Shown: piece after piece, positions 12,418-20,332 of the stretch
Position numbering within the stretch: position 1 is the first letter of the stretch
Layout: each line of letters starts with the position of its first letter
NCBI RefSeq assembly: GCF_018408855.1
Contig: NZ_AP024323.1
Coordinates: forward strand, 186,001 to 250,000
Source of the DNA: Caballeronia sp. NK8
GTDB lineage: Bacteria > Pseudomonadota > Gammaproteobacteria > Burkholderiales > Burkholderiaceae
Direction of reading: 5' to 3'
Length of the DNA stretch: 64,000 bases
Position numbers and translations under genes: made by a program
Notes under the pieces: model-generated
The model's input: the letters and a program-made list of their open reading frames with translations, nothing else
What the model was told of the DNA's origin: nothing
Databases searched by the model: none

Positions 12418-14079
12418 TCAGGCAGTGCGCGCAAGCGAATGCGCGTCGTGCGCCTGCGCGGGCATGTGCGCGGGCGCCTGCATGATGTCGGCATCGCGGC
12501 GCGGGCGCAGTGCCGTGCGGCTCGGGCGCGCGTCGCTCACGCCGACGTACAGTGCGACCATCTTCGTGACGGCTTCGTTCCATCCGAAATCGCGGGACAT
12601 CGCGTTGCGCTGCAGCGCGCGCCACACTTGCGGGCGCATGTAGGCATCGAGCGCGCGGCTCGCGGCGTCGATGACATCGCCCACGCGTTCGCCATCGAAG
12701 AGAAAGCCGGTGGGCGCGTGCGAGGCGCGCGGCGCGGGCATCGCCGCGATCGGCATGTCGTGCGTGCCGTCGCGCAGCACGATCGACGGACGCAGCGCGG
12801 AGTAGGCCGCGTGATCCGCGTTTTGCGCCGCATCGACGATCGTGTCGGCGAGGCCGCCCACGCGCGATGCGACCGGCAGCGTGCCATAGCGCATCGCGTA
12901 CATCTGCGTAAGGCCGCAGGGCTCGAAACGGCTGCCATGTAGCAGGATGTCCGCGCCGGCGTGCAGTGCATGCGCGCGCCGCTCGTCATATCCGATATAC
13001 ACGCCGACCCGGTCCGGCCATTCCTGCGCGAGCTTTCGGAAGCCCGCTTCGATATACGCTTCGCCCTTGCCGATCACCGCCAGTTGCAGACGCGGATGCT
13101 TCTCCAGCAGACGCGGCAGCGCTTCGAGCACGACATCGGCCAGTTTCTGACCGGTCATGCGGCTGCCGATCGCCATCAGCGGCGCGAACGGATCGACGGG
13201 CAAGCCGAACTTGCGTTGCAGCGCGCGTTTGCAGGCGTGCTTGCCGCGCATATCGTCGAACGAATAGTTGCGTTCGATGAGCGCATCGGTAGCGGGATTC
13301 CACGCCTGTTCGTCGATGCCGTTGACGACGCCGCACAACTTGTCGGCGCAGCTTTGCAGCACGCCTTCCATCAGGTGCCCGAAACGCGGCGTGAGAATTT
13401 CGCGCGCGTAGGTTTCGGAGACGGTCGTGATGCGATCGGCATGCACGATGCCCGCTTTCATCAGACTCAGCGCCCCGTAGAACTCGATGCTCTTCGGATC
13501 GCTGAGCGCATGCACGAGCCACTTCTCGGGCACGCCGAGCGACGCACCAAGCGAGCGCGCGTAGTTGCCCTGGAATGCGAGATTGTGGATCGTGAATACG
13601 CTCTTTGCGTGCACGCCCGCATGCTTCATCAGGAGCGGCGTGAGGCCGGTATGCCAGTCGTGTGCATGCACGATGTCGGGTTTCTTCACGCCGCGCACGC
13701 CCTCAGCGATCCTGACCGCCGCGGCCGAGAGCATCGCGAAGCGGATCGCGTTGTCCGGGTAGTCGCGGCCCTGTGCGTCCTGATACAGGCCGGTGCGCGC
13801 GTAGAGCGCATCGCAGCGCAGCAGCAGCACGGGCACGCCGGTGTCGGGCATGCGCGCGCGCAACAGCGTCGCATCGCCGCCGGGCAGGCCTCTGAGCGTG
13901 CCGACCTTGCTCAGGCCTTGCGCCTGGGCGATCGCATTCGGGTAAGCGGGAAGCAGGATGGTGGCGTCGGCGCCGGCTTCGCGCAGTGCGGCGGCGTAGG
14001 CGCTGACCATATCGCCGAGTCCGCCGGTCTTGGCGAGCGGGACGGCTTCGGAGGCGACCAGCAGAACGTTCAAGGGCAA
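12418..14079 (-). CDS. glgA: Glycogen synthase GlgA
   Basis: This ADP-glucose-dependent GT5 glucosyltransferase extends alpha-1,4-glucan. The N-terminal signature VLLVASEAVPLAKTGGLGD contains the KTGGL nucleotide-sugar loop. The C-terminal domain shows GSRMTGQKLADVV, SRFEPCGLTQMYAMRYGTLP and a Thr-Gly-Phe-Leu-Phe segment. The best start is a TTG at 14079, with AGGAG six bases upstream, immediately before the conserved LNVLLVASE; this gives 553 residues. The frame extends to 14166 without similar support. A tail of about 45 residues rich in Arg, Ala and His follows the core, making it longer than E. coli GlgA (477). It is the first gene of the minus-strand glucan cluster. Confidence 0.92.
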   Translation of the reverse strand: MPLNVLLVASEAVPLAKTGGLGDMVSAYAAALREAGADATILLPAYPNAIAQAQGLSKVGTLRGLPGGDATLLRARMPDTGVPVLLLRCDALYARTGLYQDAQGRDYPDNAIRFAMLSAAAVRIAEGVRGVKKPDIVHAHDWHTGLTPLLMKHAGVHAKSVFTIHNLAFQGNYARSLGASLGVPEKWLVHALSDPKSIEFYGALSLMKAGIVHADRITTVSETYAREILTPRFGHLMEGVLQSCADKLCGVVNGIDEQAWNPATDALIERNYSFDDMRGKHACKRALQRKFGLPVDPFAPLMAIGSRMTGQKLADVVLEALPRLLEKHPRLQLAVIGKGEAYIEAGFRKLAQEWPDRVGVYIGYDERRAHALHAGADILLHGSRFEPCGLTQMYAMRYGTLPVASRVGGLADTIVDAAQNADHAAYSALRPSIVLRDGTHDMPIAAMPAPRASHAPTGFLFDGERVGDVIDAASRALDAYMRPQVWRALQRNAMSRDFGWNEAVTKMVALYVGVSDARPSRTALRPRRDADIMQAPAHMPAQAHDAHSLARTA

Positions 14080-14280
14080 AGTGGGCTCCTGTGCAAGCGG
14101 AACGCGCGGATGAACGGCCGCGCATGCAAGTGCTGATCGGGATGGGATTCGGAATGGCTGGCGCATTGCAGCAATCGGTGTGCCACGCGCCGATATGTGT
14201 GCAGTGCAGCACGGTCGCGTAGGTGCCGAACGATGGCGACGTGCGCTCCGGCCATGCGCGAAACGGCACGAACGTGCCGC

Positions 14281-14318
14281 GTGTAAAACTGACAGCGGCG
14301 CGCGCCGCGTTTTTACAC
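14281..14318. promoter_or_regulatory. Nested inverted repeat upstream of glgA
   Basis: Outer arms GTGTAAAA (14281-14288) and TTTTACAC (14311-14318) enclose the palindrome GCGGCGCGCGCCGC (14295-14308). It lies between the DUF1345 stop and the glgA start, both read on the minus strand. On that strand GC-rich pairing followed by a T run could end DUF1345 transcription; alternatively it could control glgA. Confidence 0.4.
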
Positions 14319-14361
14319 GGCGGATGAGATGAGCTTATGGCGCGCGCGTGACAACGTCGTT

Positions 14362-15018
14362 TCAGCCGCCGACCATGCTCGCGGCGATATTGATGGAGAG
14401 CCCGAGCACCGCGAGATTGAAGAAGAACGACAGCACCGCTTGCCCGAGCGCCGTGCGGCGCGCGGAGGTCGAGGCGAGCGCGACATCGGCGGTCTGCGAG
14501 GCCACGGCGATAGTGAAGGAGAAGTAGAGGAAGTCCCAGTAATCGGGCTTCAGATGCTGGTCGGGAAACTTGAGCGCGGGGTCGTTGTCCGGCGACTGAT
14601 AGTAGTGCCGCGCGTAGTGCAGCGTGAACATCGTCGGGATCAGGAACCAGGCGCCGAGCATCGTCGCGCCGGTCAGCAGGTAATGCAGCACCGCGCCGGC
14701 GCCCATGTTTTTCGCGGTCGACAACTCCACGACGATCGCGACGATGCTCGCGATCGCCGCGACGCTCACGATCATCAGCACGGTCGCGGCGTTCTCGTCC
14801 TCGCGCTCGGCGAGCTCCTGCACGTCGCTCTGACGCGCGGTCGCCATCTTCAGCCAGATCAGCACAAGATAGAGCCACACCGCCGTGTCCCAGCCGAGCA
14901 GTGCGCGCGCAGTCGGACGCACGTGCGCCGGAATCAGAGCGGCCACGACGCCACCGATCAGCAGGCCGATCAGGGCGCGCGGCCGGTTGCGCAGTACGGA
15001 CGGGAGAATCTGCTTCAT
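14362..15018 (-). CDS. DUF1345 family membrane protein
   Basis: A 218-residue integral membrane protein with about five hydrophobic segments: [16 protein letters not shown] near the N-terminus, a pair around residues 40-110, [19 protein letters not shown], and [20 protein letters not shown] at the C-terminus. [20 protein letters not shown] is typical of the family. The function is unknown. The ATG at 15018 begins the sensible protein ([18 protein letters not shown]); the longer open frame upstream has no membrane-protein character. It is divergent from the phosphatase gene at 15270. Confidence 0.82.
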   Translation of the reverse strand: MKQILPSVLRNRPRALIGLLIGGVVAALIPAHVRPTARALLGWDTAVWLYLVLIWLKMATARQSDVQELAEREDENAATVLMIVSVAAIASIVAIVVELSTAKNMGAGAVLHYLLTGATMLGAWFLIPTMFTLHYARHYYQSPDNDPALKFPDQHLKPDYWDFLYFSFTIAVASQTADVALASTSARRTALGQAVLSFFFNLAVLGLSINIAASMVGG

Positions 15019-15269
15019 CGCGTGTCGATCCGCATGGGAGCCAGACTTCGCTCGATGGCTGCGATTATTGCCCGTCTGCCTTTCAGCAAGGTGAGCGCTC
15101 GCAAGCGGGCGCAATAAATGCGGATTTGGATGATCTGGGCGGCAGCTTTTACGTCGATGACGAGCGCGCACGTAACGGCGATGTAACGGTTGTCGAGCCA
15201 GCTTCCAGATTGCTTGCAAAAGCGATCCAACCCTCACACGGGGTCATTGAGCAGCGCTATCATCGACGC

Positions 15270-16007
15270 ATGAATGGTCCTACCTATCCTATCGTCTGCA
15301 GGCATCCTGCCAACGAGAGCGGCCGCGATTTCGTGGTCGGCGATCTGCATGGCTGCGTCGATGCGCTGCGCTATCTGCTGCACGAAATCGGCTTCGATGG
15401 TGCGCGGGACCGGCTGTTCTCCGTAGGTGACCTCGTCGATCGCGGCGCGGATTCGCTTGCGGCGATCGATCTCATCGACAAGCCGTGGTTTTACGCGGTG
15501 CGCGGCAATCACGAGGATTCGCTGATCTCCGTCGCGACCGGCACGATGCGGCGCCAGTCGTGGTATGCGATCGGCGGCGACTGGGCGGAATCGGTCAGCG
15601 ACGAGCAGCTTGCCGTGCTCGCGGCGCGGCTCGCGAAGCTGCCGCTGGTGCGTATCGTCGGCGAGGGCGCGCAGCGTTTCAATGTGCTGCACGCGGAGTT
15701 TTTCGGCTGCGACGCCGAACTCGACGTCACCGAATTTCCTGACGACGTGCGCAACCAGATTCTGTGGGGCCGCGGCCTAGCGCTCGGTCACGCGGACCCG
15801 GGTCAGCAATATGGGCTTTCGCCCACGTACTGCGGCCACACGCCGACGCGCACGGTGAAGCAGATCGGCGCGCAGATCTTCATCGATACCGGCGCGTTTG
15901 CGTCGGAAGGGCGGCTCACGATCGTTCAGCCCGGCACCGACGAGCGCTGGTCCGTCAAGGAGCGCTGGGCCACGGCGGAAGGTGCGGGCGCGCTCCCGCT
16001 GCCCTGA
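15270..16007 (+). CDS. Metallophosphoesterase, PrpA/PrpB-type serine/threonine protein phosphatase
   Basis: A 245-residue calcineurin-fold phosphatase. The metal-binding motifs are all present: GDLHGC (residues ~23-28), GDLVDRG, and GNHE. A late His in CGHTPTR and GAFASEGRLTIV complete the PPP-type core seen in bacterial PrpA and phage lambda phosphatase. The protein is expected to be cytoplasmic and to dephosphorylate proteins or small phosphoesters; the actual substrate cannot be read from sequence. The start at 15270 (ATG, MNGPTYPIVCRHPANESGRDF) is chosen because the upstream frame is non-conserved sequence antisense to the DUF1345 leader. Confidence 0.88.
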   Translation: MNGPTYPIVCRHPANESGRDFVVGDLHGCVDALRYLLHEIGFDGARDRLFSVGDLVDRGADSLAAIDLIDKPWFYAVRGNHEDSLISVATGTMRRQSWYAIGGDWAESVSDEQLAVLAARLAKLPLVRIVGEGAQRFNVLHAEFFGCDAELDVTEFPDDVRNQILWGRGLALGHADPGQQYGLSPTYCGHTPTRTVKQIGAQIFIDTGAFASEGRLTIVQPGTDERWSVKERWATAEGAGALPLP

Positions 16008-16078
16008 ACCCAGGTAGTCCGGCACGCGCGTTGCTCGATGTTTCGCCATCAATCGAACGCATAGTGGCGAGGCGCAAG

Positions 16079-17380
16079 GTGGCACGAATCGGAAACGACA
16101 TCGAGACGGGAGGCGTGCAGGGCTGCCCCGAGGATCTGCCGCCGGGCTTGCGCTACATGGACGATTCGCGGCGCGGCTATACGCGCGAATGGACCGACGG
16201 CGCATTCGCGTACTTCAACACGCAGAGCAGGCGCATCGACGATGAAGCGGAGATTCGCCGCATCAATGCGCTCGCTATTCCGCCCGCTTACACCGATGTC
16301 TGGATCTGCCCCGACGCGCGCGGCCATCTCCAGGCGACCGGGCGCGATGCGCGCGGTCGCAAGCAATATCGCTATCACCCGCAATGGCGCGAAACCCGCG
16401 ATGCCACCAAGTACGAGCGCATGCTCGCGTTCTCCGGTGTGCTGCCGAAGTTGCGCGCACGCGTCGCGCGCGATTTGACGCTCGACGGCATGCCGCGCAA
16501 CAAGGTGCTCGCGACCGTCGTGCGCCTGCTCGACACGACGCTGATCCGCGTCGGCAGCGAGGAGTACGCGCGCGAGAATCGCTCGTATGGGCTGACGACG
16601 TTGCGAAAGCGTCATCTGAAAGTATCGGCGGGGATGCTGAGGTTCAGGTTTCGCGGGAAGAGCGGTATCGAGCACGATGTCGCCGTGAGCGATACGCGAG
16701 TCGCCCGCATCGTCAAGCGCTGCATGGATCTGCCCGGTCAGGATCTCTTCCAGTATCTCGATGCGGACGGCACGCGTCATTCGGTCAGTTCATCGGACAT
16801 CAACGAATATCTGCACGAGATCACCGGCGCGGATTTCACCGCGAAGGACTATCGGACGTGGGCCGGCAGCGTGTTCGCGCTCGCGGCGCTCAGAAGGCTC
16901 AAATGGGAGACGGTGACGGAGGCGCGCAAGCATGTCGTCGGCACGATTAAGGAAGTTGCGCAATTGCTGCGCAACACGCCTGCCGTGTGCCGCAAGTGCT
17001 ACGTGCATCCTGCAGTCATCGACGCATTCGAGGCGGGCGAACTGGCGGAAACGCTGCCCGCGTCGCGCCGCCACGGATTGAAGACCGATGAAGCCGCGCT
17101 CGCGATCTTCCTCGAGAAGGAAGCGAAGCGCCGCACCCGCGAGGCGGCGCGCAAGAACCGAAAGGGCGCTGCGCCGAGCGACACGCGCATCACGAAGCTG
17201 CTCACCGAATCGAGCCGCAAGGCGCGCGCCGGTGCGCTCAAGGCGAGCGGCAAGAATCCGGCGAGCCAGGCGCTGGATCAGGTCGTCCGAAAGCCGGCGA
17301 AAAAGGCCGCGCGGCCGGCGTCGAAGAAGCTGGCGCGCACGCGCACCGAAACCGCGGTGGCGATCGGTTCAGGCGCGTGA
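16079..17380 (+). CDS. DNA topoisomerase IB
   Basis: A 433-residue poxvirus/bacterial-type topoisomerase IB, which nicks one strand through a 3'-phosphotyrosine to relax supercoils. The N-terminal domain shows PPGLRYMDDSRRGYTREW and AIPPAYTDVWICPDARGHLQ. The catalytic domain contains VGSEEYARENRSYGLTTLRKRH, FRFRGKSGIEHDV and ADFTAKDYRTWAGSVFAL, and the likely active Tyr lies in CRKCYVHPAVIDAFEAG. A Lys/Ala/Arg-rich tail of roughly 80 residues follows, suggesting nonspecific DNA binding. The GTG at 16079 has GAGG six bases upstream; an in-frame GTG at 16064 is the alternative. It lies 71 bases after the phosphatase. Confidence 0.92.
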   Translation: MARIGNDIETGGVQGCPEDLPPGLRYMDDSRRGYTREWTDGAFAYFNTQSRRIDDEAEIRRINALAIPPAYTDVWICPDARGHLQATGRDARGRKQYRYHPQWRETRDATKYERMLAFSGVLPKLRARVARDLTLDGMPRNKVLATVVRLLDTTLIRVGSEEYARENRSYGLTTLRKRHLKVSAGMLRFRFRGKSGIEHDVAVSDTRVARIVKRCMDLPGQDLFQYLDADGTRHSVSSSDINEYLHEITGADFTAKDYRTWAGSVFALAALRRLKWETVTEARKHVVGTIKEVAQLLRNTPAVCRKCYVHPAVIDAFEAGELAETLPASRRHGLKTDEAALAIFLEKEAKRRTREAARKNRKGAAPSDTRITKLLTESSRKARAGALKASGKNPASQALDQVVRKPAKKAARPASKKLARTRTETAVAIGSGA

Positions 17381-17393
17381 AACGTTTGCCCGG

Positions 17394-18125
17394 TCAGCCG
17401 ATCTGGTTCAGTTCGAACACATAGTCGACCGTCTCGCCGTTCCAGTTGTACTCGAGATAGGCCGCGTGACGGCAGTCGCGCAGCATCGTCGTGCGCAGGG
17501 CGGCGAGGCATTCGCCTTCCGGATCGCGCACCGACGGATACGCGATTCCCCGCGCGCCCGCCGCACGCACCGCGCGGCCGAGCGCCTTGCCCGGGCCGTA
17601 ATCATCCGGCGCGAGAATGCGCGGATCCAGTCCCGCCTCGGCGATCGCATCGCCGCGCAGATCGACGACTTCGCCGTGCGCCCGCACCGTGTAGAGACGC
17701 ATCTGCTGACGCAGCGGCGCTTCGTTCGTGGCCGCGAGAAAGAGACCCGAGTGATAGCGCGTCTCCGCGATCGCCGTCTGCCGTTCGCGACCGCAGTAGA
17801 ACACGCCGTAGCTGCCGTCGGAAAAGCGGCTGCCGTTCGGGTTCAGATGCGTGAACGCCGCCATGATCGGCCCGCATCCCGGCCCGAAGCAGCGTTCCTC
17901 GGGCGGCACGAGATCCAGTTCGCCGACTTCGGTGCGCAGGCGGTCGTTGGTCATCGCTTCGAGCGCGTAGAGCGCCTCGAAATCCTGCGGCGACGCGACC
18001 CGGTCGAAGAGATTGACGGCCGGAAAACGTGTCGGAATCACGCGGTATGCGGGCGTCCAGTCGAGCAGACCGTGCGGCCATCGTTCGCGCCAGTTCGATG
18101 TGTCCTTGCTGAATGCGATCCCCAT
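17394..18125 (-). CDS. RES-domain toxin (NAD+-degrading)
   Basis: A 243-residue RES-family protein. Known RES toxins consume NAD+ by phosphorolysis or hydrolysis and are neutralised by Xre/MbcA/ParS antitoxins. Visible family features are an early Arg in YRVIPTRFP, the aromatic/Glu segment YGVFYCGRERQTAIAETRYH, and a late GIAYPSVRDPEGECLAALR that carries the RES-type Ser. The ATG at 18125 shares one base with the antitoxin stop (TGATG), a coupled arrangement usual for toxin second genes. A GTG one codon earlier is also possible. It is convergent with topoisomerase IB, only 13 bases away. Confidence 0.88.
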   Translation of the reverse strand: MGIAFSKDTSNWRERWPHGLLDWTPAYRVIPTRFPAVNLFDRVASPQDFEALYALEAMTNDRLRTEVGELDLVPPEERCFGPGCGPIMAAFTHLNPNGSRFSDGSYGVFYCGRERQTAIAETRYHSGLFLAATNEAPLRQQMRLYTVRAHGEVVDLRGDAIAEAGLDPRILAPDDYGPGKALGRAVRAAGARGIAYPSVRDPEGECLAALRTTMLRDCRHAAYLEYNWNGETVDYVFELNQIG

Positions 18126-18559
18126 CACGCCCAGCCGCCTCGCATTGCGTCGAGATACTGGCGCACGGCGACGAGATCGCTGATGTTGCCCGCCAGCAGA
18201 CGATCGAGCGCCGGATGACCGCCGAAGGGCGGCGCGGCGTTGGGACGACGGATCCAGGTATCGGCGGCTTTCGGGTCGGGCAGAAGGATTTGCAGCGCCT
18301 TGTAGATGCCGAGAATCAGCGACAGGCGCTCCAGCGTATCGCGCGCGAGCCGCGCGGACTCGGGGTCATGCTTCCACTTGAAGTACGTGGAGCGCCCGGG
18401 CGAGCCGAGCAGCGTGATCTGCTCTTCGGCGGAAAGCGACCAGTCACGCGCAATATTGAAGAATGCGCGCAGCCCGGCGGCAGAAAGATCGCTTGAATCA
18501 AGCGCCGGACGCGGCACCGGATGGCCGGCCGACGCGGTGGCGTGTGCGGCGTTGGGCAT
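18125..18559 (-). CDS. Xre/MbcA/ParS-type antitoxin of the RES pair
   Basis: A 144-residue antitoxin. The middle part (about residues 25-85: GLRAFFNIARDWSLSAEEQ, LGSPGRSTYFKWKHD, RLSLILGIYKALQILL) is the Xre-like helix-turn-helix type that precedes a DUF2384 toxin-binding region. The C-terminal WIRRPNAAPPFGGHPALDRL and NISDLVAVRQYLDAMRGGW match that DUF2384/MbcA end. It is first in the operon and probably autorepresses, since a dyad lies inside the promoter just upstream. GGAG occurs ten bases before the ATG. The final TGA overlaps the toxin ATG. Confidence 0.88.
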   Translation of the reverse strand: MPNAAHATASAGHPVPRPALDSSDLSAAGLRAFFNIARDWSLSAEEQITLLGSPGRSTYFKWKHDPESARLARDTLERLSLILGIYKALQILLPDPKAADTWIRRPNAAPPFGGHPALDRLLAGNISDLVAVRQYLDAMRGGWA

Positions 18560-18590
18560 GTCGTTGAGTCTCCAAAGGAACTTTCAACGA

Positions 18591-18618
18591 ATATTAGTCC
18601 ATATTTGGATTAATACAA
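18591..18618 (-). promoter_or_regulatory. Promoter of the RES-Xre operon with an operator-like dyad in the spacer
   Basis: On the minus strand, -35 TTGTAT (18618-18613) and -10 TAATAT (18596-18591) are separated by 16 bases. A 22-base dyad at 18593-18614, with half sites of the form ATTARTCCAWA, fills the spacer. The -10 lies about 30 bases before the antitoxin ATG. Binding here would block polymerase, as expected for an autoregulated toxin-antitoxin operon. The binding protein is inferred. Confidence 0.65.
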
Positions 18619-18652
18619 GCATGCCATGAGTGTTTCTGCTTGCAGCGCCGGA

Positions 18653-18925
18653 TCAGTCCTCGTCGTCGGATGGGCCGTAGCGGCGGCCGGGTACATGGGA
18701 CTTGAGCGCATCGGCGATCTGGGAAGGCGTGCAATCGGCGGGAACCACACGGCGCTGGACGCGCGGATCGTTCTTCAGCGCCCACTCGACCATGCGATAA
18801 GCCGGGCCCCAGGGCGGTTCGACGGGCAGGGACAGACGGCATTCGCGCAGGGTGAGCGCATACTGCTTGCGCAACGTCGGTGCGAGGTTGGCGGGGCGTC
18901 GGCGCGCGGCGGTATTGGCGGGCAT
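18653..18925 (-). CDS. Hypothetical protein, 90 residues
   Basis: A small soluble protein starting MPANTAARRRPANLAPTLRK, with GAGG upstream of the ATG at 18925. The rest includes ECRLSLPVEPPWGPAYRMVE and a Ser/Asp-rich C-terminus (GPSDDED). The N-terminal third is basic. No family was recognised. Codon use looks native. It lies between the toxin-antitoxin operon and the SOS-box gene pair, transcribed away from the latter. A short dyad, ATTAAG-5-CTTAAT at 19013-19029, sits about 90 bases upstream. Confidence 0.6.
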   Translation of the reverse strand: MPANTAARRRPANLAPTLRKQYALTLRECRLSLPVEPPWGPAYRMVEWALKNDPRVQRRVVPADCTPSQIADALKSHVPGRRYGPSDDED

Positions 18926-19143
18926 GGCAACATTCCTCACGGTAGTGGCTCGGCCGTCCGATGCGGACGGGGGCGATGGAGCCGGATCGTGAGTCGAGTG
19001 TGTCGGCAGAGAATTAAGGGGGACTTAATGCGCGAGGGCGCGGCCGGGAGGCGCGGCGAAATGCCGCCGCATGCCACGGAAGTCGGGCTGGCGTGCCGGT
19101 CAAGAGGCGCTTCGGCATTTTCACCACGGCGCGCGCCGCCTGT

Positions 19144-19180
19144 TTGCCGCTGCGACCGCTTACTGTATATTCGTACAGGT
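19144..19180 (+). promoter_or_regulatory. SOS promoter with perfect LexA box
   Basis: The sequence CTGTATATTCGTACAG (19163-19178) fits the CTGT-N8-ACAG LexA consensus exactly. It overlaps a -10 TATATT (19166-19171), which is 16 bases from a -35 TTGCCG (19144-19149). The next start codon is 26 bases downstream of the box at 19204. Position and match imply LexA repression of the following small gene pair. Confidence 0.75.
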
Positions 19181-19203
19181 TGTCCGCGACAGGGAGGTTG
19201 CCG

Positions 19204-19428
19204 ATGAATCCACGCAACGATCCGCTCGAAGCCGCCGCGCTCGAACGGTTCATGCGCGCGACGCGCGCGGTCCACGCAGCGTTCGACGCCACGCGAGGCG
19301 AGCCCGAGTCCGGTCAGGACGGGCGCTTCGTCGCACGTGCGCTTGCGCGTCTCGACGCCGCGTTGCGCGAGCTGCAAACATCCGAGCAGTCGCTCGACGC
19401 CATCCTCTCGCGCAGAGCGGGTCACTAA
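19204..19428 (+). CDS. Small hypothetical protein under a LexA-box promoter
   Basis: A 74-residue, probably fully helical soluble protein (MNPRNDPLEAAALERF..., later FVARALARLDAALREL), with no Cys, membrane segment or signal peptide. The ATG at 19204 is preceded by GGGAGGTTGCC. No family was recognised. The LexA box about 26-41 bases upstream predicts induction by DNA damage. Small SOS proteins in other bacteria often inhibit division or toxify membranes (for example SulA and SidA), but sequence gives no evidence for either role here. The next gene begins 17 bases after its stop and a strong terminator closes the pair. Confidence 0.7.
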   Translation: MNPRNDPLEAAALERFMRATRAVHAAFDATRGEPESGQDGRFVARALARLDAALRELQTSEQSLDAILSRRAGH

Positions 19429-19445
19429 TCGTTGGAGCGAATCAC

Positions 19446-19754
19446 TTGAAGCGCGTATTCCTGATCGTCGTTCTTCTGATCGGCTCGTCGACGCTTTTTG
19501 CGGCCGAGCGCTACACGGAAGTCTGGAATCCTCCCGAAGCACAGAGCGTCAAGGGCAAGAGCAAAGCGCACGCGAGCACGCAGGCCTCGGCCAAAAAGAA
19601 GCGCAAGAGCGCAACCACGGTGAAGCAGGTCGCTGACAAGACCGCCATCGAACAGCCGCCGGTGACGCCGCGGCCGAAGGCATCATCGCCGAAACAGACC
19701 GAACCGGTCATCCCGCGCAAGATCGAGCCGAACGGCCAGGTGATGCGGGTCTAG
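19446..19754 (+). CDS. Small exported Lys-rich protein
   Basis: A 102-residue protein with a clear signal peptide (MKRVFLIVVLLIGSSTLFA, cleavage predicted before AERYTEVW) followed by a mature part very rich in Lys, Ala, Pro, Ser and Thr. No folded domain was recognised, so the mature part is probably disordered and periplasmic. The start is a TTG at 19446 with GGAG eight bases upstream; the frame is open further left but overlaps the previous gene. It is 17 bases after the LexA-box gene, so it is probably cotranscribed and DNA-damage responsive. A terminator follows at 19780. Confidence 0.7.
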   Translation: MKRVFLIVVLLIGSSTLFAAERYTEVWNPPEAQSVKGKSKAHASTQASAKKKRKSATTVKQVADKTAIEQPPVTPRPKASSPKQTEPVIPRKIEPNGQVMRV

Positions 19755-19779
19755 AAACACCTCACAAAGCGTAGACGAC

Positions 19780-19812
19780 AAAAGGGGCGCCCCGACGGAG
19801 CGCCCCTTTTTC
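19780..19812 (+). terminator. Intrinsic terminator of the SOS-box pair
   Basis: The stem AAAAGGGGCGC / GCGCCCCTTTT (19780-19790 with 19800-19810) is followed by Ts. It is A/T-flanked on both sides, so it may also serve the DUF3309 gene on the other strand. Confidence 0.88.
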
Positions 19813-19846
19813 TGTGCGGCCCAACCCGGCTGGCAGCCGCAATGCG

Positions 19847-20005
19847 TCATAGGCGACCCATCAGCAGCAGGACGATCACCACGATCAGCACGACGCCGAC
19901 GATCCCGCTCGGTCCGTAGCCCCAACTGCGGCTGTGCGGCCACGAAGGTATGGCGCCGATCAGAATCAGGATCAGGATGATCAGCAGTATGGTTCCGATC
20001 GTCAT
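19847..20005 (-). CDS. DUF3309 family small membrane protein
   Basis: A 52-residue protein (MTIGTILLIILILILIGAIP, then SWPHSRSWGYGPSGIVG and a second hydrophobic run ending LLLMGRL). Two membrane helices flank an aromatic Trp/His/Ser/Gly-rich loop, which is the DUF3309 pattern. The function is unknown; such genes are common and often stress-induced in proteobacteria. AAGGAGAAG lies upstream of the ATG at 20005. It is convergent with the SOS-box pair and shares its terminator region. Confidence 0.85.
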   Translation of the reverse strand: MTIGTILLIILILILIGAIPSWPHSRSWGYGPSGIVGVVLIVVIVLLLMGRL

Positions 20006-20332
20006 TCGACTTCTCCTTGTTCAAATAGACCGCGTGGGCGAATCGGCGCCCGGCGCGGCCTCCCAACTGTCATCGACAGTCATACGCCAGGGGATCGGCG
20101 GCTCATGCCGCCGGCAGATCCGTTGTGCGATCGACGAGAGCAATAGAGCAACGGTCATGCCAGCGCGCGTGAAAGCCCGTGGAACAAGGCGCTCGCAGTT
20201 CTGGTGAGCGCGCGCGTGAGCATACGATTGTCGAAAAGGAGAGGGGAAATGCGGTGGGGCGGGCAAAAGTTGCACGGCGTGAAGAGCCGTCGACGGGATT
20301 CTTCGCGCCGTTCGTGAAACGCCGAAGTGAGG
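20006..20332. other. Gap between the DUF3309 gene and pitA
   Basis: About 330 bases upstream of DUF3309 and downstream of pitA, both on the minus strand. A minus-strand frame of 84 codons crosses it (20275-20021) but has no clear ribosome binding site or recognisable family, so it is not called. The DUF3309 promoter probably lies here. Confidence 0.35.

Noticed and set aside
12347..12942. Plus-strand frames antisense to the glgA C-terminus
   Set aside because: Arg/Ala-rich shadows of the GC-rich glgA tail.
20021..20275. 84-codon minus-strand ORF downstream of pitA
   Set aside because: No ribosome site, no family, composition like noncoding sequence.
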